Source of the DNA: Prevotella sp. KH2C16
GTDB lineage: Bacteria > Bacteroidota > Bacteroidia > Bacteroidales > Bacteroidaceae
Reading direction: 5' to 3'
Assembly (NCBI RefSeq): GCF_900113305.1
Contig: NZ_FOOW01000008.1
Coordinates: 62,001 to 126,000, forward strand
DNA: 64,000 bases
The translations under genes were made by a program, and so were the position numbers. Positions 44,165 through 53,732 of the stretch are shown here, piece by piece (the stretch's first letter is position 1; every line of letters begins with the position of its first letter). The notes beneath the pieces are model-generated. The model saw only the letters and a list, made by a program, of their open reading frames with translations. It was not told the origin of the DNA and ran no database searches.

Positions 44165-45586
44165 TTATTCTGCCTTCAACAGCTCTATTACTGCCGATAT
44201 TTCATCCATCAGGCCGCTCGGACTCCCTCCGTAGCCTTCGGCAATATAGCGCACCTTGCCATTCTTCAAAACAGCCTTCTGGGGAATACCGGATGTACCC
44301 TTGATGATACTTCTGTAGACCGCATCCGGCTCATCTTTACCCGGAGCCGCATGGTCATAGAGCACCTCCATCTTCTGCGAGTCAAGATGCTTCCGCTGGA
44401 AGACCCTTCCCACGCGGGCATCATCCCGGGCATCCTGGGTGCAGACAAAATAGAATTTCACCCGCTGGTCGGTCTGATACTTGTTGACAGCCATCTGCAT
44501 GCCTTCCATGGCGGCGATGCAAGGGGCACACCAGGTGGCCCAGAAGTCGAGAACCACAATCTCGTCTTTCTTGAAATCGGCAGACTTAACTTTCCCTCCT
44601 CTGATAGACTCCATCTCAAAAGCCGGATAATCCTCCTCCATCATGCCCTGCATCACTTCCCGCGTAAGGTTCTCACGAGCCTTGTCCGACTTCAGAGAAG
44701 CAAAGTATTCATCAAAGGTGGGCTTCGGCTTCGACGACAATTCGTCATAGTGCCCGCGAAGAGCCTTGAACAAATCGCTCGTCATCAGTCCTGTAGAGGC
44801 AGAGCCCTCCAAGGCTTTTGCGGCATTGTCGTTTCTCCCCAATGCCTTCAGACTTTCATAATAAGCCTGATTGCCTTGGGCATATTGATTGAAACGCTCA
44901 TCGGCCGGAATCCTGTCCATATAGCTGAGAGCCTCCTGATATTGACCGCTCTTGGCAAGAATCTCCGTCTCCACCGCGAGGTAATACCACAGCTGCTGCT
45001 CCTGCGAGCGATAAGGCTTCTGCCCCGTCTGATACATGTCCACCCATACAGGAGCCTTCCTGATCATCTCGTCGAGCATGACCTTGGACATCTCCGCATA
45101 CTCCCTGGGGTCGGTGGGGGCTTTCTGCACGAGCCACATCACGCTGTGCTGATAGAGATCGGACACCATGCCGAACTCACATTCCGGAAGAACCTCCTTC
45201 AGCTTGTCATATTTCTTCTGGCTCCAGAGTGCACGGATATAGCCATTATAGAAGTTGACATACACAAATCCCTGGTCGTCCGGAGCCTTGTAAAAGTCGG
45301 CAACGGGGAAGTCTTTACGGAATTTATCCGCTGCAGCGAAGAATTCCTCTCCCTGCAACCTTGCCAAACCTTCTGCCTCCTGACGGCGCGCGAACTTACC
45401 TCGAGGAAACTTCTTCAGAATCTTAGCCCTTACCTTTTCGGCACCCGCGCTGTCGCCCTGCTTATACTGAAGGTCAAAATACTGGTTGATCATCTCCTGT
45501 TCTTGGGAAACTTTATGCTTCTGGGCACTCACTATCATGCCGAATGCAAAACCCAATACAAGGATTAACAAAATTTTCTTTTTCAT
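44165..45586 (-). CDS. TlpA-family thioredoxin-like protein, long helical N-terminus (paralogue 1)
   Basis: A 473-residue exported protein. I start it at 45586 (MKKKILLIL, signal 1-22), as the earlier ATG at 45610 adds hydrophilic residues. About 300 residues of helical, TPR-like sequence follow, then a TlpA thioredoxin domain from about 325 with FWATWCAPCIAAMEGMQM near 355. The C-terminal SPSGLMDEISAVIELL is shared with the neighbour at 45714, and the helical part (FPRGKFARRQEA) aligns with that neighbour as well. It is a tandem paralogue at the end of the SusCD run. Confidence 0.88.
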   Translation of the reverse strand: MKKKILLILVLGFAFGMIVSAQKHKVSQEQEMINQYFDLQYKQGDSAGAEKVRAKILKKFPRGKFARRQEAEGLARLQGEEFFAAADKFRKDFPVADFYKAPDDQGFVYVNFYNGYIRALWSQKKYDKLKEVLPECEFGMVSDLYQHSVMWLVQKAPTDPREYAEMSKVMLDEMIRKAPVWVDMYQTGQKPYRSQEQQLWYYLAVETEILAKSGQYQEALSYMDRIPADERFNQYAQGNQAYYESLKALGRNDNAAKALEGSASTGLMTSDLFKALRGHYDELSSKPKPTFDEYFASLKSDKARENLTREVMQGMMEEDYPAFEMESIRGGKVKSADFKKDEIVVLDFWATWCAPCIAAMEGMQMAVNKYQTDQRVKFYFVCTQDARDDARVGRVFQRKHLDSQKMEVLYDHAAPGKDEPDAVYRSIIKGTSGIPQKAVLKNGKVRYIAEGYGGSPSGLMDEISAVIELLKAE

Positions 45587-45606
45587 CTTTTTGTCTAAAC
45601 TTTGAT

Positions 45607-45615
45607 GCAAAGGTA
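45607..45615 (-). promoter_or_regulatory. Weak internal promoter before TlpA paralogue 1
   Basis: Minus-strand TACCTTTGC, about 21 bases before the chosen start; no TTG at the right distance. Confidence 0.3.
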
Positions 45616-45713
45616 TAGTTTTAATTCAATAAGATGGTAATAAATTACAATAAATAGTACTGAAAGGAGCAACTTTTCCCACCCGAAAAAGAAGATCTTT
45701 TGCAAATGGATTG

Positions 45714-47150
45714 CTATTTTTCTTTCTCCAGAATCTCTATTACTGCAGAGATTTCATCCATCAGCCCACTGGGACTTCCCTTATAGCCGCTTGCGCGGTA
45801 GCGTATCCGTCCATCCTTGAGGATTGCCTTTTGCGGAATACCCGACGACTTTGGAAAGAGGGTGCTGTAGACTTCGGCATTATCGCGTCCCCTACCTGTT
45901 CCGCCTCCGTCTATCATCACAGGCATGTCGTGATAGCCCTTCTTCTGCCAGAAAGGTCTTACCTCGTCGGCCGTAGGATGATCCTGTGTTACAACGAAAT
46001 AGAAATTCACACCTTTATTATTCTTGTACCGGTTTACAGCCATCTGCATACCTTCAAGTGCAGCAATGCAGGGAGCACACCAAGTTGCCCAGAAATCAAG
46101 AATTACTATTTCGCCCTTACGGAAATTGGCAGAGTTGATGTCAGCAGCATCTACAAGCCCCTTAAGCAAGAAAGGCTCGAAAGGCTCATCCACCATCTGA
46201 GATTTTACCTCCTTCATAAGTATCTCAATGTTGGCTTCCGACTTCAGAGAGGCCACATAGCTGTCGAAAGTCTTGAAGTTAGCAGTCTCATGTCTATCAT
46301 AATACCTATGGAGCATATCATATACAGCTGTAGTCATCTTGGAATTCTCTACCGACGCTTTCATAGCAGCCAGAGCCTCATTCTGGTGGCCAAGCTGCTG
46401 CTGACTCACAATATAAGCCTCATTTGCATGTGAATCAGTTGTAAAGCGATGATCCTTGGAAATAGAGTTCATGCAATTTACTGCCTCCTGATACTTCTCG
46501 GCGCGGCAAGCAATCACCACATACACGCATTTGGCAAATATCACCGTGGGCTCTGACGAGCCAGCCTTGCGCTCCATCTCGTCTACAAAAGCCTTGGCAA
46601 GAGGCTCGTATTCCTTAGGATCAGTTTCAAACTTCAGAGCCTGCTGAGGACCGTGGAGATAGGCATCAGAAAGCATGGAGAGATTCATGTCGGGCAGCAA
46701 CTGCTCAATGTCGAAATACTTGTGTTCCCTGAAGAGTTGTTCGCATAAATGCTTGTAGACATTGGCATAGAGAAAGAAATGAGTGTCGGCATCCTGGGTC
46801 TTATAAGCCTCAGTAACGGGGAATTTTTTCCTCATTACCTTGACAGCCTTCACAAGATCGTCGCCCGACAATGACTGCACCTTGGTGAGGAATTCACGCC
46901 GTGCAAGTATACCATGAGGATACAACTTTATAGACAACTTGCGTATGCTGTCAGCCTTTGCCGGATCGTTCTTCTTAAATAGAAAATCACTATAAAGATT
47001 GAGAAGACGCAGTTCCTCGCTACCCTTCTGTTCTACTTCAAATTGATTACTCTCATAAAAGGGCTGAAACCCTTGCCCGTTGGAAGCAAAGCTCCGGCTT
47101 GTAAACATTAAGACCAACAGGAGCGAAGAAATAATTGTTCTCACCGTCAT
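45714..47150 (-). CDS. TlpA-family thioredoxin-like protein, long helical N-terminus (paralogue 2)
   Basis: A 478-residue exported protein (signal 1-22) with a helical N-terminal region of about 300 residues and a C-terminal TlpA domain; CxxC is in FWATWCAPCIAALEGMQM near 355. It shares architecture, the GMQMAVNRYKNN stretch and the SPSGLMDEISAVIE ending with the gene at 44165. It begins 2 bases after the lipoprotein gene upstream and is part of the SusCD transcript. Probable role is envelope thiol exchange for proteins or ligands handled by this locus. Confidence 0.88.
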   Translation of the reverse strand: MTVRTIISSLLLVLMFTSRSFASNGQGFQPFYESNQFEVEQKGSEELRLLNLYSDFLFKKNDPAKADSIRKLSIKLYPHGILARREFLTKVQSLSGDDLVKAVKVMRKKFPVTEAYKTQDADTHFFLYANVYKHLCEQLFREHKYFDIEQLLPDMNLSMLSDAYLHGPQQALKFETDPKEYEPLAKAFVDEMERKAGSSEPTVIFAKCVYVVIACRAEKYQEAVNCMNSISKDHRFTTDSHANEAYIVSQQQLGHQNEALAAMKASVENSKMTTAVYDMLHRYYDRHETANFKTFDSYVASLKSEANIEILMKEVKSQMVDEPFEPFLLKGLVDAADINSANFRKGEIVILDFWATWCAPCIAALEGMQMAVNRYKNNKGVNFYFVVTQDHPTADEVRPFWQKKGYHDMPVMIDGGGTGRGRDNAEVYSTLFPKSSGIPQKAILKDGRIRYRASGYKGSPSGLMDEISAVIEILEKEK

Positions 47151-47152
47151 AA

Positions 47153-48124
47153 TCAGTCTTTTGCGATTACCCTTAAGTCAATATTGTAAGTATTCTTGTA
47201 GAAGTCCAACAGTACATTCCACTTGTGTGCCACAGCCGGGTAAGCCAAGAAAGCCTCTACCTCTGCATCCTTGGCATTTAGGATCTGCGCCATATAATAC
47301 TTGTAGTCATTGGCCTTGTTGGTGGCTTCCACACCCCAGGAAGTGTAGGTGGCAGAAGAGCGATTGGCAATCTCCTGATAGGCACTATACCCATACTGAC
47401 TATAGTTTGGAATGAAACCACGGTTGCGTAGCTCGTCAATAGGATAAGTATAGGTGCTATACCATTGATTTACCTTTGTCTCAGTATATGATGGCTCTGT
47501 TACATAGTCGGTACCCTCATAAAACTCATCAGGAATTCTGATGATACTCTGCTGGCGGTAATAATCCCAAAGCGCGGTAAAGAGCTCCACCTTACGGGCA
47601 TGTTTTGTAGCAGCGTCCATCTTGGCTACATCGTTCATACCGGCTATGATAAGGGCATTACTAGTAATATAGTAGTTCTGGGTATTCTTCATAATCTGGC
47701 CATCACCAAAATCGCGCTCGGTATAGACAGAATCAGCAAGGAACACACGGTAAGGGATACCGCCATTCTTTTTGAAACTGTCATCGAAATATTTCAGCCA
47801 GATGTCTTGAAGATAGTCGAGCATGGCCTCTACATTTTTCGGAGCACCCATAATGCACTTCATGACACGACCGCCGCTGTTTGCATTACCAGTTACCTGT
47901 GTCCAGAAGGCATCCTTCTGAGTGTAATCGTAGACAATGTATGAACCATATTTGTTATAGATGTCTTGTATGCGGGCATTGGCTGCATCAGAAGCTCCTT
48001 TCTGCGGTAGCACATAGTCATCGATAATTTCAATCGGAGCACCAATATCTTCACCGTCGCCGGCACAGTTGCTCATGCTGAGCAATACGACTATTGATAA
48101 TGCGAAATATACAAATCTCTTCAT
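47153..48124 (-). CDS. Lipoprotein resembling the putative zinc metallopeptidase of SusCD loci, catalytic motif absent
   Basis: A 323-residue lipoprotein (signal with SNC, Cys at about 20). The order of segments, including AANARIQDIYNKYGSYIVYDY and YFDDSFKKNGGIPYRVFLADSV, recalls the Peptidase_Mx1-type lipoproteins often found beside SusC/SusD. In those, HExxHxxxH is expected after the Ile/Ala-rich line; here the matching stretch is ATKHARKVELFTALWDY, with no HExxH. It is either a binding protein or an inactive relative. It lies 33 bases downstream of susD. The family link is by layout only. Confidence 0.6.
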   Translation of the reverse strand: MKRFVYFALSIVVLLSMSNCAGDGEDIGAPIEIIDDYVLPQKGASDAANARIQDIYNKYGSYIVYDYTQKDAFWTQVTGNANSGGRVMKCIMGAPKNVEAMLDYLQDIWLKYFDDSFKKNGGIPYRVFLADSVYTERDFGDGQIMKNTQNYYITSNALIIAGMNDVAKMDAATKHARKVELFTALWDYYRQQSIIRIPDEFYEGTDYVTEPSYTETKVNQWYSTYTYPIDELRNRGFIPNYSQYGYSAYQEIANRSSATYTSWGVEATNKANDYKYYMAQILNAKDAEVEAFLAYPAVAHKWNVLLDFYKNTYNIDLRVIAKD

Positions 48125-48157
48125 AATGTAAATTTCTTATTAATCTGATAATATTAA

Positions 48158-49693
48158 TTAATTTTTGATGTCCACAGGCTGACGGTCATCAGCCTTGCGT
48201 GCTTCGTTCTGTATGAGACTGGTATTATACTCGAACACAGATTGAGGCAAAGGCACCGTGTAGAGAGGATCGTTGTGTTTGAGTGTGTAAATCTGGTTAG
48301 GGCCAGCCTTCTCCGTACGGTAGATGTGAGTTATCTCAGGCATGCCCTGACGACGCAAATCGAACCAGCGAAAACCCTCGAAGCAGAACTCGCGGCGACG
48401 CTCATCGCGAATTTGCTTAAGCAGTTCGTCGCCGCTATAGCTCTTCGGAGTATAGTTGGCATAACGGGTTGCACAGAAAGCATTGAGATCCTTCAGTGCA
48501 TTAGCATCCTGATGAAGCAGCGCCTCAGCTTCCATTTTATTGAGATAAGCCTCGGCCGTGCGGATGTTTTGAATCAAGCCCGAACCTGTAGACTTTAGAA
48601 TTACACCCGTGTTTTCATTCCAGGCTTTAAGTCCAAACTGATCCCAGCGCATATCATAGTTAGCATCATTAGAAGTGAATGTCTCTCCACTATTCGCAGC
48701 CTTATACTGTTGCCAAAGGTTTAGGAAACTGATTGCGGCTCCATCCTTATAGCTACTGTTTTCCGGGCGTGTGCTCGGCCCAAACACCCAAAGAACTTCA
48801 GGGTTAGCGTAAGTAAATGGATTTTGGTTACCCGCAGACCATGTACTATTAAACTCAACAGGAAGATTAGCCAGACGAATACCGAACTTAAAAGCCTTGT
48901 CTGTCTCTTCAATGCACTCCTTGTATTTCTCCATGAAAAGATAAGCTCTTGAGAGCAAGATGTGAATTACGGGTTGAGTGATATGAAAATTGCCTGACTG
49001 GACAGTATAAGGATCCATAAGTCTGGCAGCTTCCTGAAGCCCCGGCACAATGACCTTATCATATACCTGGCCAACTGTAACGCGGGCGATACCATCTTTT
49101 GAGAGGTTGGCATCGAGCTTCAATGGAACTCCAAGAGCCTCCTTATTATAATTATAAGGCTCACCGTATATATTAACCAGCTGGAAATAGAGCAGGGAGC
49201 GCACGGCAAGAGCCTCGGCTTTGACACGATCGCGCTGTTCCTGTGTACCGGTGGCATTGTCGATGCCGTCAAGTACAGCATTGCATCCCATTATCTTCTG
49301 ATAGCACTGACCATAAGTAGTGGCGTTGGCAGTTTCATTGATACTAGTTCCGAATCCATCGAGATCCTGTGAGTAAGGCTGCCAGGTGTACAACGGCATT
49401 GGGGTAACTGCCATGCTCTCACCGGCGAAATTGTTTATCCTCCCAATATAGTTCCAATTCTCGTCATACTGATCTATCTCTGCATTCACCTGAGCCTCAC
49501 AGTCATCGTCCATAAATCCAATCCACCCGAAGGCTGGAACAGCATTGTCAGGATAACCGTTACCGACAAGGAGCTCAGAGAAGTCGGATGCTGTCTTTGG
49601 AATGACCTCACTTTGTGATTCCTCCTCAAGGAAGTCTCCGCAACTGGAGAGTAGCAAGACCAAAGCTGGCAAGAAAAATATTATCTTTTTCAT
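48158..49693 (-). CDS. susD: SusD/RagB-family outer-membrane lipoprotein
   Basis: A 511-residue surface lipoprotein (LLSSCGD, Cys at 18) with the SusD/RagB TPR-rich fold. Typical lines are AEALAVRSLLYFQLVNIYGEPYN near 165-187 and the C-terminal IRDERRREFCFEGFRWFDLRRQG. It forms the lid over the SusC barrel and helps bind ligand. The partner susC is 21 bases upstream. The nearby peptidases, and absence of glycoside hydrolases, suggest a peptide or protein ligand (RagA/RagB-like), but the ligand cannot be read directly. Confidence 0.96.
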   Translation of the reverse strand: MKKIIFFLPALVLLLSSCGDFLEEESQSEVIPKTASDFSELLVGNGYPDNAVPAFGWIGFMDDDCEAQVNAEIDQYDENWNYIGRINNFAGESMAVTPMPLYTWQPYSQDLDGFGTSINETANATTYGQCYQKIMGCNAVLDGIDNATGTQEQRDRVKAEALAVRSLLYFQLVNIYGEPYNYNKEALGVPLKLDANLSKDGIARVTVGQVYDKVIVPGLQEAARLMDPYTVQSGNFHITQPVIHILLSRAYLFMEKYKECIEETDKAFKFGIRLANLPVEFNSTWSAGNQNPFTYANPEVLWVFGPSTRPENSSYKDGAAISFLNLWQQYKAANSGETFTSNDANYDMRWDQFGLKAWNENTGVILKSTGSGLIQNIRTAEAYLNKMEAEALLHQDANALKDLNAFCATRYANYTPKSYSGDELLKQIRDERRREFCFEGFRWFDLRRQGMPEITHIYRTEKAGPNQIYTLKHNDPLYTVPLPQSVFEYNTSLIQNEARKADDRQPVDIKN

Positions 49694-49714
49694 ATGTTTG
49701 TTTCCTCCAAATAT

Positions 49715-52700
49715 TTAAAATGTGAGATTTACACTAAGTGAGAATGATCTGCGTGCTGGCCATGAGGCCGTTTCAGGATCGCGTCCTTTCCATGCGCCGT
49801 CGAAGGCTATAAAGAAGGGATTGGTGAGCGAAGCCGACACATAGGCGTTGCGCATGCCGAGACGAGAATATAAAGAATTAGGCAAGTCGTACTGGAGACT
49901 AAGCGTGCGACAACGAATAAAATCAGTATCGGCGACACGCGCAGTTGAGGAGTTATACATGTCGTAAAGACTGCTCATATAGGTTCCTGAAGTTCCATAA
50001 TAGAGAGTCACATAAGTATCATTCGGATTGCCTGCCGGAATTGAAGGAATATCGGTGTGGGACTCATCACCCGGCTGCCGCCATCTATCGAACATATAGG
50101 TCGGTACATTGGCCTCGGGGCGTGGAAGGCCCGTTGTTGCAAAATACTTTGGCAAATAGGCCTTTGCTCCGAACTGCATGGCAAATGTTGCACGCAGATG
50201 GAAGTTCTTGTAGCGCAACGATGTATTGACACCCCCGGATATATCGGGATTAATTTTACCAATCTTAACGAGATACCCTCGGAAGTCTGTTGGAGTCTTG
50301 TCTGGCTTCAGTCCGTTTATAATGGGCTTACCTGTTTTAGGCTCAAGACCGCCAAAGTCGAAAGCATAAAGAGTGCCGTAGGCCTCGTCTCTAACAATGG
50401 CAGATCCAGAAAGATATTCAGCAGGCGTGTTGGTGAAGTTGTTGTTCTCCACATGATTGAAGTCGCGGCTGGTATTGAAGGAAAGCGACCATGTCCAGTC
50501 CTTAGTACGGATTGGAGTACCGCTGATCAAGAACTCGTAACCATAGTTCTTCATCTTAGTTCCGTCAATATAAGCGGAAGCCACACCATACTCAGCGCCA
50601 ACTGTTGCAGAAGAAATAACTTTACTTATCTTATTATAATAGTTGAAGGTTGCACTCAAGCGTCCGTTGAAAAACGAAAAGTCTACACCCAGGTTCCAAT
50701 CCTTGGTTTTCTCCCATCCCAGGTCAGGATAAGGCAAGGAGATGATACCCAGGTAATATTGTTTGAAGTAGTCGTGCAGCCCTTGGTCGCGAGCTATAAG
50801 GTAAGGAGAAACTTCTGTTACGGCATTGCCACGCCATCCATAAGAGAATGAGATATCGAACATATCATACCACGAATGTGCCCATTGCATCCAAGGCTCT
50901 TCGCCAATGCGCCACTTGGCACCAAAGGATAACGACGGATTAAAACGCTTGTTCGCATCCTGTCCGAAGCGGTTGGATGCGTCCAAACGACTATTGAGGT
51001 TGATGACATACCGGTTGTCGTAACTGTAAACGGCAGTAAAATATTCACTAAGGGTATTGGAAATGGTATTCACCACATTGGTTCCCTGACGCATCAGCTT
51101 ATTCAGGTCGGTGTTGCTGCGATAATTTGTGGCAGAGGCCAGCGTGCTGATATCTGGTATACTGGCAAAGCCTTCACCACGGTATTTCAGATATCCGTAA
51201 CGCAGGTTGGTGTTACCGTCCACTTTATTAGATGTTACCTGAGCACCGAGATTGAATGTCAGGGAGTGCTTCATTGCAAATGTGTTGTTGTAAACCAGTG
51301 AACCGCGGAACGAATAGTTCCTTGTTGACTGGCTGGATGTATTGAGAAGGCCACCATAAGGCAATGGGCTTGAATTCTCTGCAAGAGAGTTAGGGACAAC
51401 TCCTCCTACCTCATATCCACGAATCTGCGCAATGACATTGGTGTATTCTGTGGCATACTGCTTGGTGTTGACTGAAGCCAGACTTAAAGAGGCATCACCC
51501 TGCACCTGCAGATGTTTAGCCACATCCCAGCGGAGGCTGAGAGTTGACTGAAAGGTCTGAGTGATGTTTCGATTACCGCTGTTGGCAATTTCGTTAAGGA
51601 TATTATAGTTGTAGTAGTTCAAGTCCTGAATAGCATAACTCGTTTGTCCATATACAGGATAGAAATAGTAACTACCGTCAGCATTGTAGGCCGGAAGATA
51701 GCGTGCCGTATTCATAGCATAGTCGTAAGGACTCACGCCAGAATAGTAGTCGTTGTTCTTGCGATAACTCCCTGCTACCATGAAATCGATAGTAAGTTTA
51801 TCAATAGGACGGAAGGTGTTATTAGAACTTGCGGTAACCTGGAAAAGATCATTGTTTTTGGCCTCACCTGGAGAGTTGTTCAACCCGAGAGAGAAGCGAC
51901 TCTGGAACTTCTGGCTACCACCGGAGACAGACACATTCTGCTGGGTGCTCACCGGAGTACGATAGAGAAGGTCGAACCAATCGGTGTTCATATTCTCCAT
52001 CATTCGGAATTCATGGTCGAATTCTTCCTTGGTAATACTTTTGTCATGCAGCCGTTGAATAAGTCCGGCATATCCAACAGGCAGGATGCGTTGGGTATAA
52101 GCATCGCGGTCTAGATAGGCTTGCTGGTTGAATTCCATGAGCTGCTGAGAATTCATCATATCATAGAGTCCATAGCTCGGACGCTGGGTAACAGTAAGAG
52201 AAGCACTATAGTTGACACTCAGCGGCTGGTTGGCCTTAGCCTTCTTGGTAGTTATGACTATCACGCCATTACTTGCCTGCGAGCCGTAGATGGCCGTGGC
52301 AGAGGCATCCTTTAGTACTGTGATGCTTTCAATATCGTTAGGGTTCAGCCAGCTGATGGCGTTCCCGGCCGTCTGAAGCATTTCGTCCATGTCGCTGGAG
52401 AGAGGACTTGCATCATTAGGTATTGGTACTGGATTAGTCTGAATAACTCCGTCAACCACCCACAGAGGCTCCTGATTGCCAAGCAGTGTGGAAGTTCCAC
52501 GGATTCGGATCTTCGGTGTACCCCCTACTTTACCCGTGATATTCATTACCGACATGCCCGGGATGACACCCTGCAGCATCTGGTCGATGGAGTTCTCACC
52601 CGCCACGAGCACATCTTCGGCCTTCACTTGATTGACAGCTCCCACATACTGCCCGCGATTATAAGTGCCATAACCGGTAACTACGACATCGTCGAGAAGC

Positions 52701-53044
52701 GTGGCATCATCCTGCAGAATCACATTCAGGCTGATCTGCCCCCTGTAGTTGATTTCCTGAGTGGTCATGCCGACATAGGAGAACACGATTGTTCCCGACT
52801 TGATTCCTTGCATGTCGATTTCATAATTACCCACAGCATTAGTTACCGTCATGATCTTGGTACCCTTAACCTGAATGGTTACACCCGGAAGAGCCACACC
52901 ATTGCGATCCTCTACCTTACCATAGACATGCCCTGCCTTCATATCCTGCTGCACGGATTGCGAACGAATTACCGTCCCGGCAGAGGCCTTTGAAAGAGGA
53001 ATCATCAAGAGCACCCATAAAAATGAGATAATCTTTCCCTTCAT
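49715..53044 (-). CDS. susC: SusC/RagA-family TonB-dependent transporter
   Basis: A 1109-residue outer-membrane barrel. Order: signal (1-22), CarboxypepD_reg-like domain (GHVYGKVEDRNGVALPGVTI, about 37-115), TonB box-like stretch VVVTGYGTYNRGQ near 125, the plug domain with the SusC signature IRIRGTSTL near 180, and the 22-stranded barrel ending in aromatic VNLTF. No N-terminal STN domain is seen, so signalling to an anti-sigma factor through STN is unlikely. It imports a large ligand with its SusD partner. It is preceded by a mini FecR-like gene. Confidence 0.97.
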   Translation of the reverse strand: MKGKIISFLWVLLMIPLSKASAGTVIRSQSVQQDMKAGHVYGKVEDRNGVALPGVTIQVKGTKIMTVTNAVGNYEIDMQGIKSGTIVFSYVGMTTQEINYRGQISLNVILQDDATLLDDVVVTGYGTYNRGQYVGAVNQVKAEDVLVAGENSIDQMLQGVIPGMSVMNITGKVGGTPKIRIRGTSTLLGNQEPLWVVDGVIQTNPVPIPNDASPLSSDMDEMLQTAGNAISWLNPNDIESITVLKDASATAIYGSQASNGVIVITTKKAKANQPLSVNYSASLTVTQRPSYGLYDMMNSQQLMEFNQQAYLDRDAYTQRILPVGYAGLIQRLHDKSITKEEFDHEFRMMENMNTDWFDLLYRTPVSTQQNVSVSGGSQKFQSRFSLGLNNSPGEAKNNDLFQVTASSNNTFRPIDKLTIDFMVAGSYRKNNDYYSGVSPYDYAMNTARYLPAYNADGSYYFYPVYGQTSYAIQDLNYYNYNILNEIANSGNRNITQTFQSTLSLRWDVAKHLQVQGDASLSLASVNTKQYATEYTNVIAQIRGYEVGGVVPNSLAENSSPLPYGGLLNTSSQSTRNYSFRGSLVYNNTFAMKHSLTFNLGAQVTSNKVDGNTNLRYGYLKYRGEGFASIPDISTLASATNYRSNTDLNKLMRQGTNVVNTISNTLSEYFTAVYSYDNRYVINLNSRLDASNRFGQDANKRFNPSLSFGAKWRIGEEPWMQWAHSWYDMFDISFSYGWRGNAVTEVSPYLIARDQGLHDYFKQYYLGIISLPYPDLGWEKTKDWNLGVDFSFFNGRLSATFNYYNKISKVISSATVGAEYGVASAYIDGTKMKNYGYEFLISGTPIRTKDWTWSLSFNTSRDFNHVENNNFTNTPAEYLSGSAIVRDEAYGTLYAFDFGGLEPKTGKPIINGLKPDKTPTDFRGYLVKIGKINPDISGGVNTSLRYKNFHLRATFAMQFGAKAYLPKYFATTGLPRPEANVPTYMFDRWRQPGDESHTDIPSIPAGNPNDTYVTLYYGTSGTYMSSLYDMYNSSTARVADTDFIRCRTLSLQYDLPNSLYSRLGMRNAYVSASLTNPFFIAFDGAWKGRDPETASWPARRSFSLSVNLTF

Positions 53045-53061
53045 AAGTTTCTGTTTTAGTT

Positions 53062-53301
53062 TTATATTTTCTTGTGCTTGTTAATTGTTTGAATCAAGGC
53101 CTTGCAGGCTTTCTCCTTATATATAATAATAGGTGTAAGACAACTGCGGTAAGTTAGGTTCCATAAACGGCGATATCGGGCAAACTGCTTCCTTGCTTCA
53201 GCAGAGTTTTCCACATCCTTCTTCAGGCAAAAAAGCTCCTCTTCTGAAGCGTTTCCTTCCAAAATCGGCCATATGTTTTTATCGTTAAGACCTGTTGCCA
53301 T
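53062..53301 (-). CDS. Short FecR-like protein (N-terminal anti-sigma part only)
   Basis: A 79-residue protein, 17 bases upstream of susC. Its start, WPILEGNASEEELFCLKKDV and FARYRRLWNL, resembles the cytoplasmic N-terminus of FecR anti-sigma factors (an Ile-x-Gly-x-x-Ser-x-x-Glu helix then an x-x-x-x-x-W line). FecR then has a membrane segment and a long periplasmic domain; here the protein stops. It could be a free-standing anti-sigma peptide for the ECF factor at 43.5 kb, or a remnant. The family link is a pattern match only. Confidence 0.5.
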   Translation of the reverse strand: MATGLNDKNIWPILEGNASEEELFCLKKDVENSAEARKQFARYRRLWNLTYRSCLTPIIIYKEKACKALIQTINKHKKI

Positions 53302-53469
53302 TTGTCATTCTATATTATTAAGACAATTTAAAGTCCATTTACCCTTATCAAAAACTAAAAAAAATAACTCAAACTAATATTTCGTTTCCAAATCATTATT
53401 TTTACGACTGCTTTTCTTTTAAAAAAGAAACAGCAAGGAGTATTTTCCGCCCATTCACGCCCCACGGAT

Positions 53470-53554
53470 GCCGCCATCCGCAAACGGAAAAACAAAAGAC
53501 GGCTAAAAGGCGAGTCGGAAGCCGTTAAAAGGCGAGTAAAAGGCGGCCTTTTAC
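53470..53554. repeat. 22-bp phased palindrome array, type C
   Basis: GTAAAAGGCGGCCTTTTAC (53536-53554) is a perfect 19-base odd palindrome centred on G at 53545. In-phase positions at 53523 (GAAGCCGTT), 53501 (GACGGCTAAAAGG) and 53479 (CCGCAAACGG) are 22 bp apart. TAAAAGGCG also recurs at 53504, 53526 and 53537 (steps 22 and 11). The 53478 module is shared with type A copy 4. It lies between the SusCD run and the divergent TlpA gene; the rest of the 53302-53681 gap is empty. Confidence 0.75.
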
Positions 53555-53681
53555 TTTTCCCTATGTGCAGCCCGCTCCTGAGGTGGCTATCTGAAAGTTT
53601 CAGAACGGCAAAATATAGGCAACAGACAGCAAATCTACAAAAAAAGATTTATTTTATTACATTCCATTCAAAAAGAAGTAG

Positions 53682-53690
53682 TAACTTTGC
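53682..53690 (+). promoter_or_regulatory. Promoter of the TlpA-hydrolase pair
   Basis: TAACTTTGC, 42 bases upstream of the start; no TTG at the ideal distance. Confidence 0.55.
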
Positions 53691-53732
53691 AGGGAAATCC
53701 AAACCGGGATTAAAAATATAGATACCATTATA

